From contig JAKADY010000026.1 in NCBI GenBank assembly GCA_021826065.1, forward strand, positions 1 through 43,700: DNA of 43,700 nt. Direction: 5' to 3'. Each line of letters opens with the position of its first letter. Position 1 is the stretch's first letter. The notes under the pieces were generated by a model that saw only the letters and a list, made by a program, of their open reading frames with translations, searched no databases and was not told the origin of the DNA. Of this stretch, positions 1-8,879 are shown one piece after another. The DNA is from Pseudomonadota bacterium (GTDB lineage Bacteria; Pseudomonadota; Gammaproteobacteria; Burkholderiales; Thiobacillaceae). The position numbers and the translations under genes are program-made.

Positions 1-8
1 TCCGATCT

Positions 9-30
9 AGGGCAACAACGTTGTTGCCCT
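9..30. repeat. 22-bp perfect palindrome
   Basis: Two 11-base arms (AGGGCAACAAC and its exact complement) meet with no spacer, so the site is a perfect dyad. On either strand it is not followed by a T-run, so it does not look like a standard Rho-independent terminator. It lies 67 bases beyond the stop of the EAL remnant. It could be an operator, a cruciform-type repeat or a remnant of a mobile element; nothing else in the window matches it. Confidence 0.6.
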
Positions 31-96
31 CTCGGGCTGAAAACCATCCGTCATTCACCGGATCGGGGCAGATTTACAGCAAATTTCGGACTTGAC

Positions 97-446
97 TCAA
101 TGAAAGGCATAGCCCTGTCCGTAGTCGACGCCGATCTCCCTCAGCTGGGACACGAGTTCCTGTGTCTCCACGTACTCAGCGACCGTTTTCAGCCCGAACA
201 TCTGGGCCAGGTTCTGAACCGCCGCGACGATTGCCCGGTCACTGCGATCGAGGCCCATGTTGCGTATGAAGGCGCCGTCGATCTTGAGATGTCCACCGGC
301 AGTGTCTTGATATGGACGAATGAGGAAAGGCCGCGGCCGAAGTCATCCATGGCGAACTTGCAGCCCATGGCGTGGAATTCGCGCATGAAGCCGAGCGCCC
401 AGGCGTTCTGAGGAATCCGGCCTGGTCTCCATAAATCGAACGACAC
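97..446 (-). pseudogene. EAL-domain (c-di-GMP phosphodiesterase) C-terminal remnant
   Basis: The minus strand encodes the last part of an EAL domain: FMREFHAMGCKFAMDDFGRG, then IKTLPVD and, after a frame change near position 295, LKIDGAFIRNM, NLAQMFGLKTVAEYVET and GVDYGQGYAFH, ending at a stop at 97-99. DDFG..LSS, LKIDG and the AEYVE block are diagnostic EAL signatures (the DDFG acidic pair binds metal). The N-terminal half of EAL, including the E-x-L motif, and any upstream sensory or GGDEF domains are absent. The homology stops at about position 420-450. It is a broken 3' fragment, so no activity is expected. It sits next to a PilZ-containing cellulose synthase, which fits an old c-di-GMP locus. 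Confidence 0.85.
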
Positions 447-721
447 CCGATGTGGGTTAGTTCACTGCCAACCCCGATTGATACCAGGAGACTTGGTCTG
501 CATGTGACGGTGCATGGCGCCTCATTGCCGTAATTTTGCACGACAACGTTTTGGCGCCGGGGTGGCTGAAGGCTCGCCGCTCTGACAATTGCCAAGCCAT
601 GCCACGTGGTTTGGGGAATGGCAGCGGGTTGCCCAGGTCGATGTCGGAGGGCCAAGCCGGTTTTTTTGAAGTGGCATGTATTTTGCATGTATTGGATTAA
701 GAGTGATTCAGACCGAGGTCT
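447..721. promoter_or_regulatory. Intergenic region upstream of bcsA-like gene with 11-bp tandem repeat
   Basis: No gene is visible. GCATGTATT occurs twice, at 674-682 and 685-693, exactly 11 bases (one helical turn) apart and about 30-50 bases before the bcsA-like start. This spacing suits a regulator binding one face of the helix, but that is inference. A GAGG motif lies just before the ATG at 722. Sequences resembling GTCTCC/GGAGAC inverted ends occur at about 424-430 and 488-494 and may mark an old insertion that truncated the EAL gene. No convincing sigma-70 pair could be assigned. Confidence 0.35.
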
Positions 722-2759
722 ATGAAACCTGAACATGAACCTTTGGAGCTGCCGCGGCGCATCGTCCTCTACACCTTTTTCGCCGTCGGCGTGATCTATC
801 TCTACTGGCGCACGGGTACCTTTCATCCTGATCACCCGGTGTTTTCTCGCCTGCTCTATGCAGCCGAGGTGTTCGGTTTCTTCACGGCGCTGCTCAATGC
901 CTTCATGACCTGGCGTCTCACGGTGCGGTTCAGCCCGACACCTGCATCGGGCCTGAGCGTCGATGTCTTCATCCCCACATACAACGAAGACATCGCCGTC
1001 GTAAGGAGGACCGTTATCGCCGCGAAGGCGATGGACTATCCGCATGAGACCTGGGTGCTGGATGACGGCAACCGCCCGGAGGTCCGGACACTGGCGGCGG
1101 AACTGGGGGTCCGTTATCTGGCGCGCGCAGACAACACCCATGCCAAGGCGGGTAATCTCAACCATGCCTTGCAGCACAGCCGGGCCGACTTCATCGCCAC
1201 TTTCGATGCCGACCACGCGCCGCGGCGTGATTTCCTGCTGAAGACCCTGGGCTTCTTCGCGGACGAACGGGTGGCCTTCGTGCAGACCCCACAGGACTTC
1301 TACAACCTGGACTCCTTCCAGAACCGCACCGATGAGCGCCAGCGGCGGGCCTGGTCCGAGCAGTCGTTGTTTTTCCGGATCATCCAGCGCGGCAAGGATT
1401 ATTGGAATTCGGCCTTCTATTGCGGTAGCTGCGCCGTGATCCGGCGTCGGGCCCTCGACGACATCGGCGGATTCGCAACGGGCACGGTCACAGAGGACAT
1501 CCACACCAGTCTGCGCCTGCACAAACGGGGGTGGCATTCGGTCTATCTGCCCGAGTCCCTGGCCTATGGGATCGCCCCGGCCAAACTTGAGCCTTTCCTC
1601 AAGCAGCGCATCCGCTGGGGCCTCGGCGCCATGAACGTTTGGCGGCGCGAGGGTATTCTGACCGCGCGCGGGCTTACCCTGCCACAACGGCTGTCCTATC
1701 TGGCGACGGCCCTGGCGTATTTCGATGGCTGGCAGAAGGCCCTGTTCTACATCGCACCCGTGCTCGTACTCACCACGGGGATGATGCCCCTGAGTGTCGA
1801 GGCGGGGGAATTCTTGATGTACTTCGTGCCGTACTATCTCCTCAATTTTCTTGCCTTCGAGGAGATCGCCCGGGGGTATGGGCGCAGTATCCTCATCGAA
1901 CAGTACAACCTGTCGCGTTTCGCGGCCTTCGCCTGGTCGACCCTGGGGTTGCTGTTCCGCAAGCGGCGTTTTGTCGTCACCGACAAACGCCTGTCTGCTG
2001 CGACTCGAGGTCATCTGTGGCTTGCCCCTCAGTACCTCGTTTTTTGCCTTCAACGCGATCGCAATACCCATTGGGCTGGTTCTGTACACCCTTTATGGAC
2101 ACCTGCCCACCGATGGCATGTGGGCGAACGTGTTTTGGGCGAGCGTGAACACCTGGCTGGCCTGGTCCGTGCTCCGCTTTTCCGCGTTGCGGGAGCGTAA
2201 CCGTCGGCATGAGTACCGTTTCCGGGTACCCATTGCGGCGCAGGTGGAGGGCATACCCGTCACAGTGGACGACATCTCCCCTGTGGGGCTGCGGCTCTAC
2301 GGTGCGCTGACAGCAGAGCGGGTCGGCCAGAGGCTGAGCGCCAGCCTTGCGCTGCCGGACGGACCGCTTTCCTGCAAATTGGAGGTGCGAAGCGTGGGCG
2401 AGCGCATAGGCAGTCTCGGCAGTCGCTTCGTGGAGATGCCGGAACCGGAGCTCCAGCGACTTGAAGCCTTTCTCTATGGCAGCGATAGTCAATGGTGGTT
2501 GTCAGGATTTAGCGAGCAAGCCCCCACCCCGCTGCAACGCCTTGGGCTGGTGCCGCAGCCACGGCGTGAATGGCTCCCGCCCGACCATTGGAATGCCGCA
2601 CGCGTGACGCTTGGCGAATCAGCCTCCACGCCTGTCCTCGTGCTGGCGGGCCCGGAGTCAGATACTGGCGACTGGCTCGTGCTCAGCCACATCGCACTCC
2701 CGGAAGGGCCACAGGTGAGGCTCGAGGTCCATGGCCACATGACGACCCACCTTCTATGA
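722..2759 (+). pseudogene. bcsA: BcsA-like cellulose synthase catalytic subunit with PilZ domain, frameshifted
   Basis: Family 2 glycosyltransferase with N-terminal membrane helices (residues ~13-30 and 45-65), then the processive GT2 signature: DDGNR (~114), DADH (162), TED (257) and QRIRW (295). More membrane segments follow. BcsA family members polymerise glucose from UDP-glucose and export the chain. The C-terminal part has a PilZ domain with RRHEYR (~residue 494) and DDISPVG, the c-di-GMP-binding RxxxR and D-x-S-x-x-G motifs. The two halves are in different frames: the first frame reads from 722 and closes at 2200; the second continues FAFNAIAIPIGLVLY to the stop at 2757. Removing one T from the T6 run at 2040-2045 restores a ~678-residue protein. 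This is a recent mutation, a sequencing slip or, less likely, slippage decoding. No bcsB, bcsC or bcsZ follows. Confidence 0.85.
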
Positions 2760-2947
2760 GTGCGTCTGCATCAGGTGGATAAGGATGTGCGCGGCCTGCG
2801 CCTCTACCGCAGTCAGCCGGCCGACAAGGTCGAGAAATCAGAAACCCCCATGGCTTACGCGCGCGCCGCCTGATCACGGTGATGCCGGCGACAACGGGCC
2901 GCGTGGGCTGGTACATTTACACAACCACAAAGACCCTTGACCGTAGC

Positions 2948-3642
2948 ATGCGCTGTCGCCTGCCAATCCTGCTGATCGCCTGCCTGCTGCGCTGGGGGTC
3001 GCGGCACCGCCACGCGCGATCGTTTTAGCCGGTACCGAGTTAAGCCGTGACAGCCACTATGCCTATGTCGGCAGCGTGCTTCCACTTCCCGGGTACACGC
3101 TGGGCAATGGACTTGTCGCCAGGCTGTGGCTGGATCACGTCGGCTATACCTATGATGCGACCCCGGTCACCCGGATTGAGGGGCGTGTTCTCGGGCAGGA
3201 GGCAGCTTTGGGCTGGCAATGGTCCGAGGCCCAGTCCTGGGGCGGACTCTATCTGGGGCTGCGACACGGCTACCTCGATCTCGATCCGGACGATCCCGCC
3301 AACCGCGACCGGGGGCACCGCTGGCGGGGAAAGCTGCAGGTCGAGGGGGAAACCGCGATTTCTGAGGCCTGGCGGGCCAACCTGATCGCCAGCCATCTAT
3401 TCGGCTCCAGCAATCACTGGGCCCGATTGCGCCTGCAAACGGTTCTGGCGAAGGGTTGGCACGCAGGACCGGAGGTGATCAGTTTGAGCGCCCCTGACCA
3501 CCGGGCCTGGCAGTTGGGTGGCTATCTGGGCAATCTACGCCTCGGCGCGGCAAGCTACCTCACCGTCAAGGCGGGCGTACGCAAGGCCGAGGGGGAGAGC
3601 ACCAGCGGTTATGTGGGCGCCGAGTTGTACCTGCCATTTTGA
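2948..3642 (+). pseudogene. bcsS: BcsS-like cellulose biosynthesis protein, signal peptide out of frame
   Basis: The mature part, from AGTELSRDSHYAYVGSVLPL onward to VGAELYLPF, resembles the cellulose biosynthesis protein BcsS family, a predicted beta-rich envelope protein often encoded beside bcs genes. In the continuous frame there is a stop at 2944 and no ATG/GTG before 3076, which is too late because conserved sequence starts near 3019. An ATG at 2948 in another frame gives MRCRLPILLIACLL, a good signal-peptide start. Joining it to GVAAPPRAIVLAG needs a frame change around 2985-2995, so I treat the gene as frameshifted. Between the bcsA stop and here (2760-2876) a short open stretch follows the bcsA stop in the same frame; its origin is unclear. 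The 3' end overlaps the convergent gene by 34 bases. Confidence 0.65.
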
Positions 3643-4367
3643 TCCCGCCGCCTGAGCACCGCGGTCAAGGCGATGAGGCCCAGACCCAGCAGGGGGAGGA
3701 TGCCGGGCAAGGGTACACTGGCGGCGGGGCTGCCAAGCCAGGTCAGGCGAACGTTGTCCAGCCCCCAGCTCTCGTCGTCGATCGACTGCAGCCCCAAACC
3801 GGTGAAGTCGATCTGTAGGGATGGATCGAGGTGTGTGAATGTCAGGGCCAGCCGGTAGACTGCATCCTGGTGATAGCTCTGGCCCAACGTGCCATCCCAG
3901 AACGTGTAGCCCAGAGAATAGGTCTCCACCGCCCCGGTCATCGGTGCATTGTTCGCTGCTGAACCGAAGCTTTGTCCGGCCGGATTGCCGTTGCTGAACG
4001 TCTCTTTGAACAAAACCGGGCCGGCGCCGAGACTCACCTGAAAGGTGTCGTTGCCATAATCGAAAGGCGTGCCACTCGAGCTGCCGTCCCAGGTGCGGAT
4101 CAGGTAGAGATCGAACTCCAGCAGCAACTGCCCTGTGTAACCACCCAGGGCAGTGCTGAAGCGCACGCTCTCGTTGCCGAACTGGCCCAGGAAGCTGCGG
4201 GGCACCGGGCCGGGATAGGGCGTGGGGGTGGCCTCGGTACGCCAGACCGACCAGTGTCCATCGTTGGTTGCTGACTGGAAGTCGTTGAAATAGAGGACGT
4301 GCGCGCCGGCGGTTCCACATGTCAGCGCGAGTGCAAGTATCGGTATCCGACTTAAGCGTCCAGGCAT
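3609..4367 (-). CDS. PEP-CTERM-like exported protein
   Basis: A 252-residue protein with an N-terminal signal peptide (MPGRLSRIPILALALTCGTA, then GAH). Its beta-rich body contains VLYFNDFQSATN and an ending typical of extracytoplasmic jelly-roll domains (SIDDESWGLDNVRLTW). The tail is VPLPGILPLLGLGLIALTAV followed by RRRDQ: a proline motif, a hydrophobic helix and a basic cluster. This is the tripartite plan of PEP-CTERM/exosortase sorting signals, with VPLP in place of VPEP. The start at 4367 is chosen because GGAGGA precedes it at good distance and the signal peptide begins there; a longer frame reaches 4463. Function is unknown. Family knowledge suggests exosortase processing and a role at the cell surface or in extracellular matrix. 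It ends against the bcsS-like gene. Confidence 0.75.
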   Translation of the reverse strand: MPGRLSRIPILALALTCGTAGAHVLYFNDFQSATNDGHWSVWRTEATPTPYPGPVPRSFLGQFGNESVRFSTALGGYTGQLLLEFDLYLIRTWDGSSSGTPFDYGNDTFQVSLGAGPVLFKETFSNGNPAGQSFGSAANNAPMTGAVETYSLGYTFWDGTLGQSYHQDAVYRLALTFTHLDPSLQIDFTGLGLQSIDDESWGLDNVRLTWLGSPAASVPLPGILPLLGLGLIALTAVLRRRDQNGRYNSAPT

Positions 4368-4530
4368 GGCGATCCTCCGTAATCTCTGTCTGCAATTACC
4401 TAGCAATATCCATGCCAATAAGGTATCCCCTGCCTGCAGCCAGGCTAGATGGGGGCCTGTCAAGACGCAGAAAAAATGCCCCAGACAACCTGAGCGCGTT
4501 AGGTCGAGGAGATGACGAATGTGTCGTTTC

Positions 4531-5469
4531 TCAGACGGCGCGCAAAGGTCTCTGTCTAAGCAGCAGAGTCAGCTGCCGCAGCCAGAGGAACAGGCCGCGC
4601 AACCCACAGACGATGACCAGGGCGAAGAACAGCCCGTAGACCACGTGCAGTGCCTGCAGCAGGCCATAGACCGCCGCCACCGCGAGGCCGAAGAGGATTT
4701 GCCGCTCGCGCTTGAGCGGGGTGGTGGCGGGGTCGGGGATCATGTACAGGGTGAAGATGATGAAGGCGGCGCTGGTCATGGGCAGGATGGGGACGAGCGG
4801 GGGGATGTCGAAGGCCCAGGCGCGGATCTGGCCCTGCAGCAGGAAGCCGACGATCCAGGCCGCTACCAGGGGCAGCCGGCCGGTGAACAGGGCGTGCAGG
4901 AAAATGCCGCTCGCCAGCACGAATAGCGGCACACCCCAGTCCCACAGGCCGCTGACGTTCTCGGTGAACTGATAGGGCGGGGTGAGACCCACCACCTCGT
5001 GGAACAGCACTAGGGTGACCACCACGGCGATGTTGGAGGGGTTGAAGATGTGCTGGGTCACCCCCGGTGCGACCGGCGCGCGGAAGAGCACCTTGGAGGC
5101 CATGGCGAAGGCGGCGGCAAAGGCGAGCGGCAACACGGCCTCGCCGGGGAAGAGCAGCATGGACAGGGCCATGCCGGGGATGATGGCGGGGGGGAGGAAG
5201 TTGAGGAAATTGGCCCAGCCGCCGGCGAAACGCGGGGGCCGGCCCTTGGCGCGGGCATCCACCCACTCCAGCAGCATCTGTACGGCAATGGCCGTGCCTA
5301 CCGACACGGCCGGATGCGCCCAGGCCTGCTCGAAGCCGAGCACCCAGTGGCCCAGCCCGAGGATCCACAGCAGCATCAGGCTGGTGAAGTACCACAGGGC
5401 GATCTGCCGGCGTCTGGCGTCGCCCTGGGGGTAGAAGAGCAGGGTGGCGTTGGCGAAGGTGCTGCCCAT
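4531..5469 (-). CDS. UnbU-like polytopic membrane protein (NQR2/RnfD-related)
   Basis: A 312-residue protein with about eight hydrophobic helices. The segment HIFNPSNIAVVVTLVLF resembles the conserved region of NqrB/RnfD, membrane subunits of ion-translocating redox complexes, and MIPDPATTPLKRERQILFG resembles their late loop. Stand-alone relatives are annotated UnbU and were first named from enediyne gene clusters, where they sit beside UnbV. The same arrangement holds here: the gene starts 3 bases after the stop of an FG-GAP/ASPIC-UnbV protein, so the two are almost surely co-transcribed. No other Rnf or Nqr subunit and no enediyne polyketide synthase lies in the window, so a complete ion pump is unlikely. 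The biochemical role of this pair is not established. Confidence 0.75.
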   Translation of the reverse strand: MGSTFANATLLFYPQGDARRRQIALWYFTSLMLLWILGLGHWVLGFEQAWAHPAVSVGTAIAVQMLLEWVDARAKGRPPRFAGGWANFLNFLPPAIIPGMALSMLLFPGEAVLPLAFAAAFAMASKVLFRAPVAPGVTQHIFNPSNIAVVVTLVLFHEVVGLTPPYQFTENVSGLWDWGVPLFVLASGIFLHALFTGRLPLVAAWIVGFLLQGQIRAWAFDIPPLVPILPMTSAAFIIFTLYMIPDPATTPLKRERQILFGLAVAAVYGLLQALHVVYGLFFALVIVCGLRGLFLWLRQLTLLLRQRPLRAV

Positions 5470-5472
5470 GCG

Positions 5473-7413
5473 TCACCCCGTCGCGCCGAGCAGCAGGGTG
5501 TGCCAGCCGGGTTTGAGCTGCAGGCTTTGGGTGCGTAGCGCGCCGCTGCGGTCGCGCCAGCGCAGGTCGACTGTCAGGGCGCGATCCCGAGACAGTTCGC
5601 CCAGGCCGAAGTGTAACTGCGGCGCCCGTTTGCCCGACTGGCCATTGCCACCATCGACCTGGGCGGTCAGCCGCCGTCCGTCCGGCAGCCGGATGCTCGC
5701 CTCGGCACCGATGGCGGGCGTGCCGCGCAGGTCGGGGCGCGGATGCCCAGCGTGCACCTCCAGGCCCGCCCCGCTGTCGAGCGGCAGCAGGAGATGGAGC
5801 CCGAGGAAGGCGCCCGGCTGCGGGGCGTCGTTGCGATAGAAGGTGGAGTCTTCCCATTGGTTGGCGAGGACGAAGTCCAGGTCGCCGTCGCCGTCCACGT
5901 CAGCGATGGCAATGCCGCGCGTGACTACGGGCACGCCCAGGCCGATGCGGTGCGCAATGTCGTGGTAACGGCCGTTACGGGCGCGGACGAAGAAGGCGTT
6001 CGGGTCGTGCCCGCTGATGTCACTGCCGGGCTGGAATTTGGGCCAGTTGCGCGGGTCGCGCAGCAGGGCGTCGTTGGCCGTGCCCAGGGCCTGCAATTCC
6101 GGCCAGCGGTTGATCCGGCCTTTGACGAAGCCGGTGGCCTGGATCACCTCGAGCACGCCGTCGTTGTCGAAATCGGCCAGCCGTGCATCCCAGCCCCAGC
6201 CGCTGCGGGAAAGCCCCAGTCTTTCCGCCCCCTGTACGTAGGGGGCGATACCCTTGCGCATGTCCTGCACACGGCCTGTGGACAGCCAGAGGAAATGGCC
6301 CTCCTGCAGCGACCAGGTCGAGGAGATGTTGCTCACATAGATGTCCATACGGCCGTCGCCATTGACGTCGGCGAGGTCCGCCCCCATGCCCTTGCAGGAG
6401 TCCTGGCCGAGGGCGAAGGACTTGGGCGTGGTGAAGCCCTGCCGGCCCATGAGCTGCACGAAGGACGGACGGCCGGGTGAGGAGCGGTTGTGGAGCAGGC
6501 GGTCCGGGCCGAAGTCGTTGGCGAAGTACAGTTCCGGCAGACCGTCACCATCGAGGTCGCCGGCCGCCAGGGCCAGGGTCCAGCCGCGGCTGTCCTCGTC
6601 GCTCAGGGCATCTGAGGCATCGCGGTAGCGCACGCTCGGCGCGTCGCCCGCGGCGGCTCCGGCCCAGAGCAGGAGCCGATTGCGCCCGCCATTTGTGGAG
6701 CGCGAGGTGGACTCCGGCATGACCATCACCCCGCTCGCCGTGGCGTCGAGCAGGGGGGAGCCGTCCGGATAGGTGTTGCCGAGGATGAGATCGAGGTGTC
6801 CATCGCCATCCAGATCGGCCAGCACCGCGGCGTTGCTGTACCAGCGCGCGACGGGGCTGACCACCTCGACGGGCCGGTAGGCCGTGGGCGACGGTGCCGG
6901 AGTGCCGGCGCGGCGCAGGAAGGCCACCGGTGTTCGACCCCAGTAGTAGACCAGGAAGTCCATCCACCCGTCTTCGTTCAGATCGGCGATGAGACAGCCC
7001 ATGGGCGCCATGGTCGCATCGTAGGGCAGGGGGGCGGGCGTTAGCAGGAAGGGGTTGTAACGCGCCCCCGTGCCGGGTACCGGCAAGACCTGCACCTGGT
7101 CGGAGCGCGGTTCGACATGACACAGGTCGTTGGGCAGCCCGTCGCCGTCCACGTCGCCCAGGGCGGCCGCGGCTCCCATGGCCGAGACCCAGGCGGAGAT
7201 GCGCTGCATGCTGGGATGCACGGGGCGCACCTCGCGCTCGAAAAAACCCGCGGGGTGGGGGATGGTGATGGGCGTGAAGCGGAAGCGCGCCGCCAGCGCC
7301 GCCTCCTCCTCGGGCCCCGGCTTGGCCGGCCGCGCCATACCGTAGAGGATGAGCACCGTGAGGAGCGCCACCCCCAGGGTGAGGTGGCGCGACGGCATGC
7401 GTAAGGACATCAT
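5473..7413 (-). CDS. FG-GAP/VCBS repeat protein with ASPIC/UnbV domain (CRTAC1-like)
   Basis: A 646-residue exported protein. An N-terminal hydrophobic segment (VALLTVLILYGMA, ~13-25) acts as signal peptide or anchor. Seven calcium-binding loops follow at roughly residues 87, 145, 199, 288, 349, 412 and 502: DVDGDG, DLNEDG, DLDGDG, DLDGDG, DVNGDG, DFDNDG and DVDGDGD. These belong to FG-GAP/VCBS blades, which form an integrin-type beta-propeller. The C-terminal ~110 residues (IGAEASIRLPDGRRLTAQVD, then QLHFGLGELSRDRALTVDLRW) match the ASPIC/UnbV domain. Two consecutive ATGs exist at the start; the first is listed. It is the first gene of the pair with the UnbU-like protein, separated by 3 bases. 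It is expected to act outside the cytoplasmic membrane. Its ligand is unknown. Confidence 0.85.
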   Translation of the reverse strand: MMSLRMPSRHLTLGVALLTVLILYGMARPAKPGPEEEAALAARFRFTPITIPHPAGFFEREVRPVHPSMQRISAWVSAMGAAAALGDVDGDGLPNDLCHVEPRSDQVQVLPVPGTGARYNPFLLTPAPLPYDATMAPMGCLIADLNEDGWMDFLVYYWGRTPVAFLRRAGTPAPSPTAYRPVEVVSPVARWYSNAAVLADLDGDGHLDLILGNTYPDGSPLLDATASGVMVMPESTSRSTNGGRNRLLLWAGAAAGDAPSVRYRDASDALSDEDSRGWTLALAAGDLDGDGLPELYFANDFGPDRLLHNRSSPGRPSFVQLMGRQGFTTPKSFALGQDSCKGMGADLADVNGDGRMDIYVSNISSTWSLQEGHFLWLSTGRVQDMRKGIAPYVQGAERLGLSRSGWGWDARLADFDNDGVLEVIQATGFVKGRINRWPELQALGTANDALLRDPRNWPKFQPGSDISGHDPNAFFVRARNGRYHDIAHRIGLGVPVVTRGIAIADVDGDGDLDFVLANQWEDSTFYRNDAPQPGAFLGLHLLLPLDSGAGLEVHAGHPRPDLRGTPAIGAEASIRLPDGRRLTAQVDGGNGQSGKRAPQLHFGLGELSRDRALTVDLRWRDRSGALRTQSLQLKPGWHTLLLGATG

Positions 7414-7613
7414 GGCGGCCGGCGCTGCGCCCAGGTCCGGGCTTCGTCAAGACAATGGTACGATTGTACATGACCGGCGGACCGTGAACGGTTGCTGCCG
7501 CGCCGGGTCGACTTGTGTCCTCAGCCGCCGGTCTTCAGCCGTGTCACCCGACCGCCGCGCTGCGCGCTGGCGCAAAGCGACTGTCTTCCGCGCCGAGTCT
7601 TCCGCCCTCTGGA

Positions 7614-8879
7614 TCAGAGCCTGCCCTGATAGCGCAGGATGGCGATGCCGTGGCAAACGGCCGAGAATGCGAGAAGGCCGAGCGCCTCGGGGGCAATGTC
7701 GCGCAACCCGCCGCCGCGCACGAAGACGTCCTGAAAGGCGTCAAGCCCCCAGGACAGGGGTGAGAGCTGGGCGAGGTCCTGCATCAGCGGCGGCATCACC
7801 GTCTTGGGCACCAGGATGCCGCCCAGGGCGGCCAGGATCATCACCGTGGCGGAACTGAAGCTGGCCGCCTGCTCGGTGGTGCGGGCATACATGGCCACGG
7901 CGATGCCGAAGCCGATGGCGGCGAGGCTGGCCGAGGCGCCGGTGACCAGCAGGGCCAAGGGGGCGTCACCCAGCTCCAGGGCGTCGCCGCCCAGCAGCGG
8001 CAGGACGTGCACGCTCACCAGGAGGATGGAGGCCATCTGGATGAGGTTGATGACGAAGAAGGGCACGGCCTTGCCGCCCAGCACCACCCAGGCCGGCACC
8101 GTCATGGTCTGCAGCCGGAACAGGCTGCCCTGGTCGCGCTCCTTGATGAAGGACACTGACAGCGGCACCGTCAAGAAGAACATCGCCAGCAGGGTCCAGG
8201 CCGGGGCGTTCTGCTGCACCGAGGTAGGCACCGGCCCGACGGCGCCCCGCGTGACCGGCTCCGGCGGCAGGGGGGCGAACAGCCGGGTCTGCTCGACATC
8301 GGGCAGCGGTACGTAGTCCTTGCCCTGCGTCAGGCGCAGGGTCTGTTCGAGCTGCTCGCGTGCGAGCCGCATCTCGACCCCATGCAGGGCGAGGTCCAGC
8401 ATGCCCTCCAGGACCTTGCGGTAATCCGAACGCAGGGCCGGATCGACCAGTACACGCACCTTGACTACCTGCTCCAGGCGTAGCTCGGGCGGCACCTGGG
8501 CCATGATCTCGCCCACCCGCCGCCGGGCCTGTTCGGTGGCGCCGCTCGGCATCAGGATCGCGAGTTTGTAGCGCCCCTTGATCAGCCAGGTGCGCACCTC
8601 GTCCTCCGGCGCAGCCGGCAGGCGGGTGAGTTGGATGTGGCGGTTGGCGCGGAAACCCGCCTCCACGGTGTCGCCGGCGAGGTCACCACTGGCGGCGATC
8701 AGCAGCACCGGAAAGGTGGCGCCGGGACGCTCACCGAAGGCGTCGCGCAGCGCCAGCGAGAGGATCAGCACGAACAGCACCGGCATGACGAAGAACAGGA
8801 TCAGCGCCTGCCGGTCGCGGACAATGATGCGGGTGTCCTTGATGACACTGGCGACGAAGCGGGCGAGGTTGCCGTTCAT
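7614..8879 (-). CDS. ABC-2 type transporter permease
   Basis: A 421-residue permease of the ABC-2 family (YbhR/YhhJ-like). It has one N-terminal membrane helix (ALILFFVMPVLFVLILSLAL, residues ~26-45), a large extracytoplasmic domain to ~residue 220, then about five helices in the C-terminal half, including LLAMFFLTVPLSVSFIKERD and a glycine-rich GILVPKTVMPPLMQ loop. This layout is usual for exporters of drugs, lipids or large hydrophobic molecules. Its start codon overlaps the stop of the ATPase gene by 4 bases, so the two are translationally coupled. No membrane-fusion (HlyD/YbhG-like) partner is present in the window. The substrate cannot be read from the sequence. Confidence 0.88.
   Translation of the reverse strand: MNGNLARFVASVIKDTRIIVRDRQALILFFVMPVLFVLILSLALRDAFGERPGATFPVLLIAASGDLAGDTVEAGFRANRHIQLTRLPAAPEDEVRTWLIKGRYKLAILMPSGATEQARRRVGEIMAQVPPELRLEQVVKVRVLVDPALRSDYRKVLEGMLDLALHGVEMRLAREQLEQTLRLTQGKDYVPLPDVEQTRLFAPLPPEPVTRGAVGPVPTSVQQNAPAWTLLAMFFLTVPLSVSFIKERDQGSLFRLQTMTVPAWVVLGGKAVPFFVINLIQMASILLVSVHVLPLLGGDALELGDAPLALLVTGASASLAAIGFGIAVAMYARTTEQAASFSSATVMILAALGGILVPKTVMPPLMQDLAQLSPLSWGLDAFQDVFVRGGGLRDIAPEALGLLAFSAVCHGIAILRYQGRL

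Noticed and set aside
2039-2047. Programmed frameshift in the bcsA-like gene
   Set aside because: The T6 run alone lacks a supporting stem or Shine-Dalgarno-like stimulator, and neighbouring genes are also broken, so mutation or read error is more likely.
239-2089. Very long open frame (616 codons) on the minus strand opposite the bcsA-like gene
   Set aside because: Composition is Arg/Gly/Pro rich with no domain, and it is antisense to a clear GT2/PilZ gene; only its extreme end overlaps the real EAL remnant.
7460-7475. GTAC-GATT-GTAC dyad as an operator for the FG-GAP gene
   Set aside because: The arms are only four bases and self-complementary, so chance occurrence is likely.
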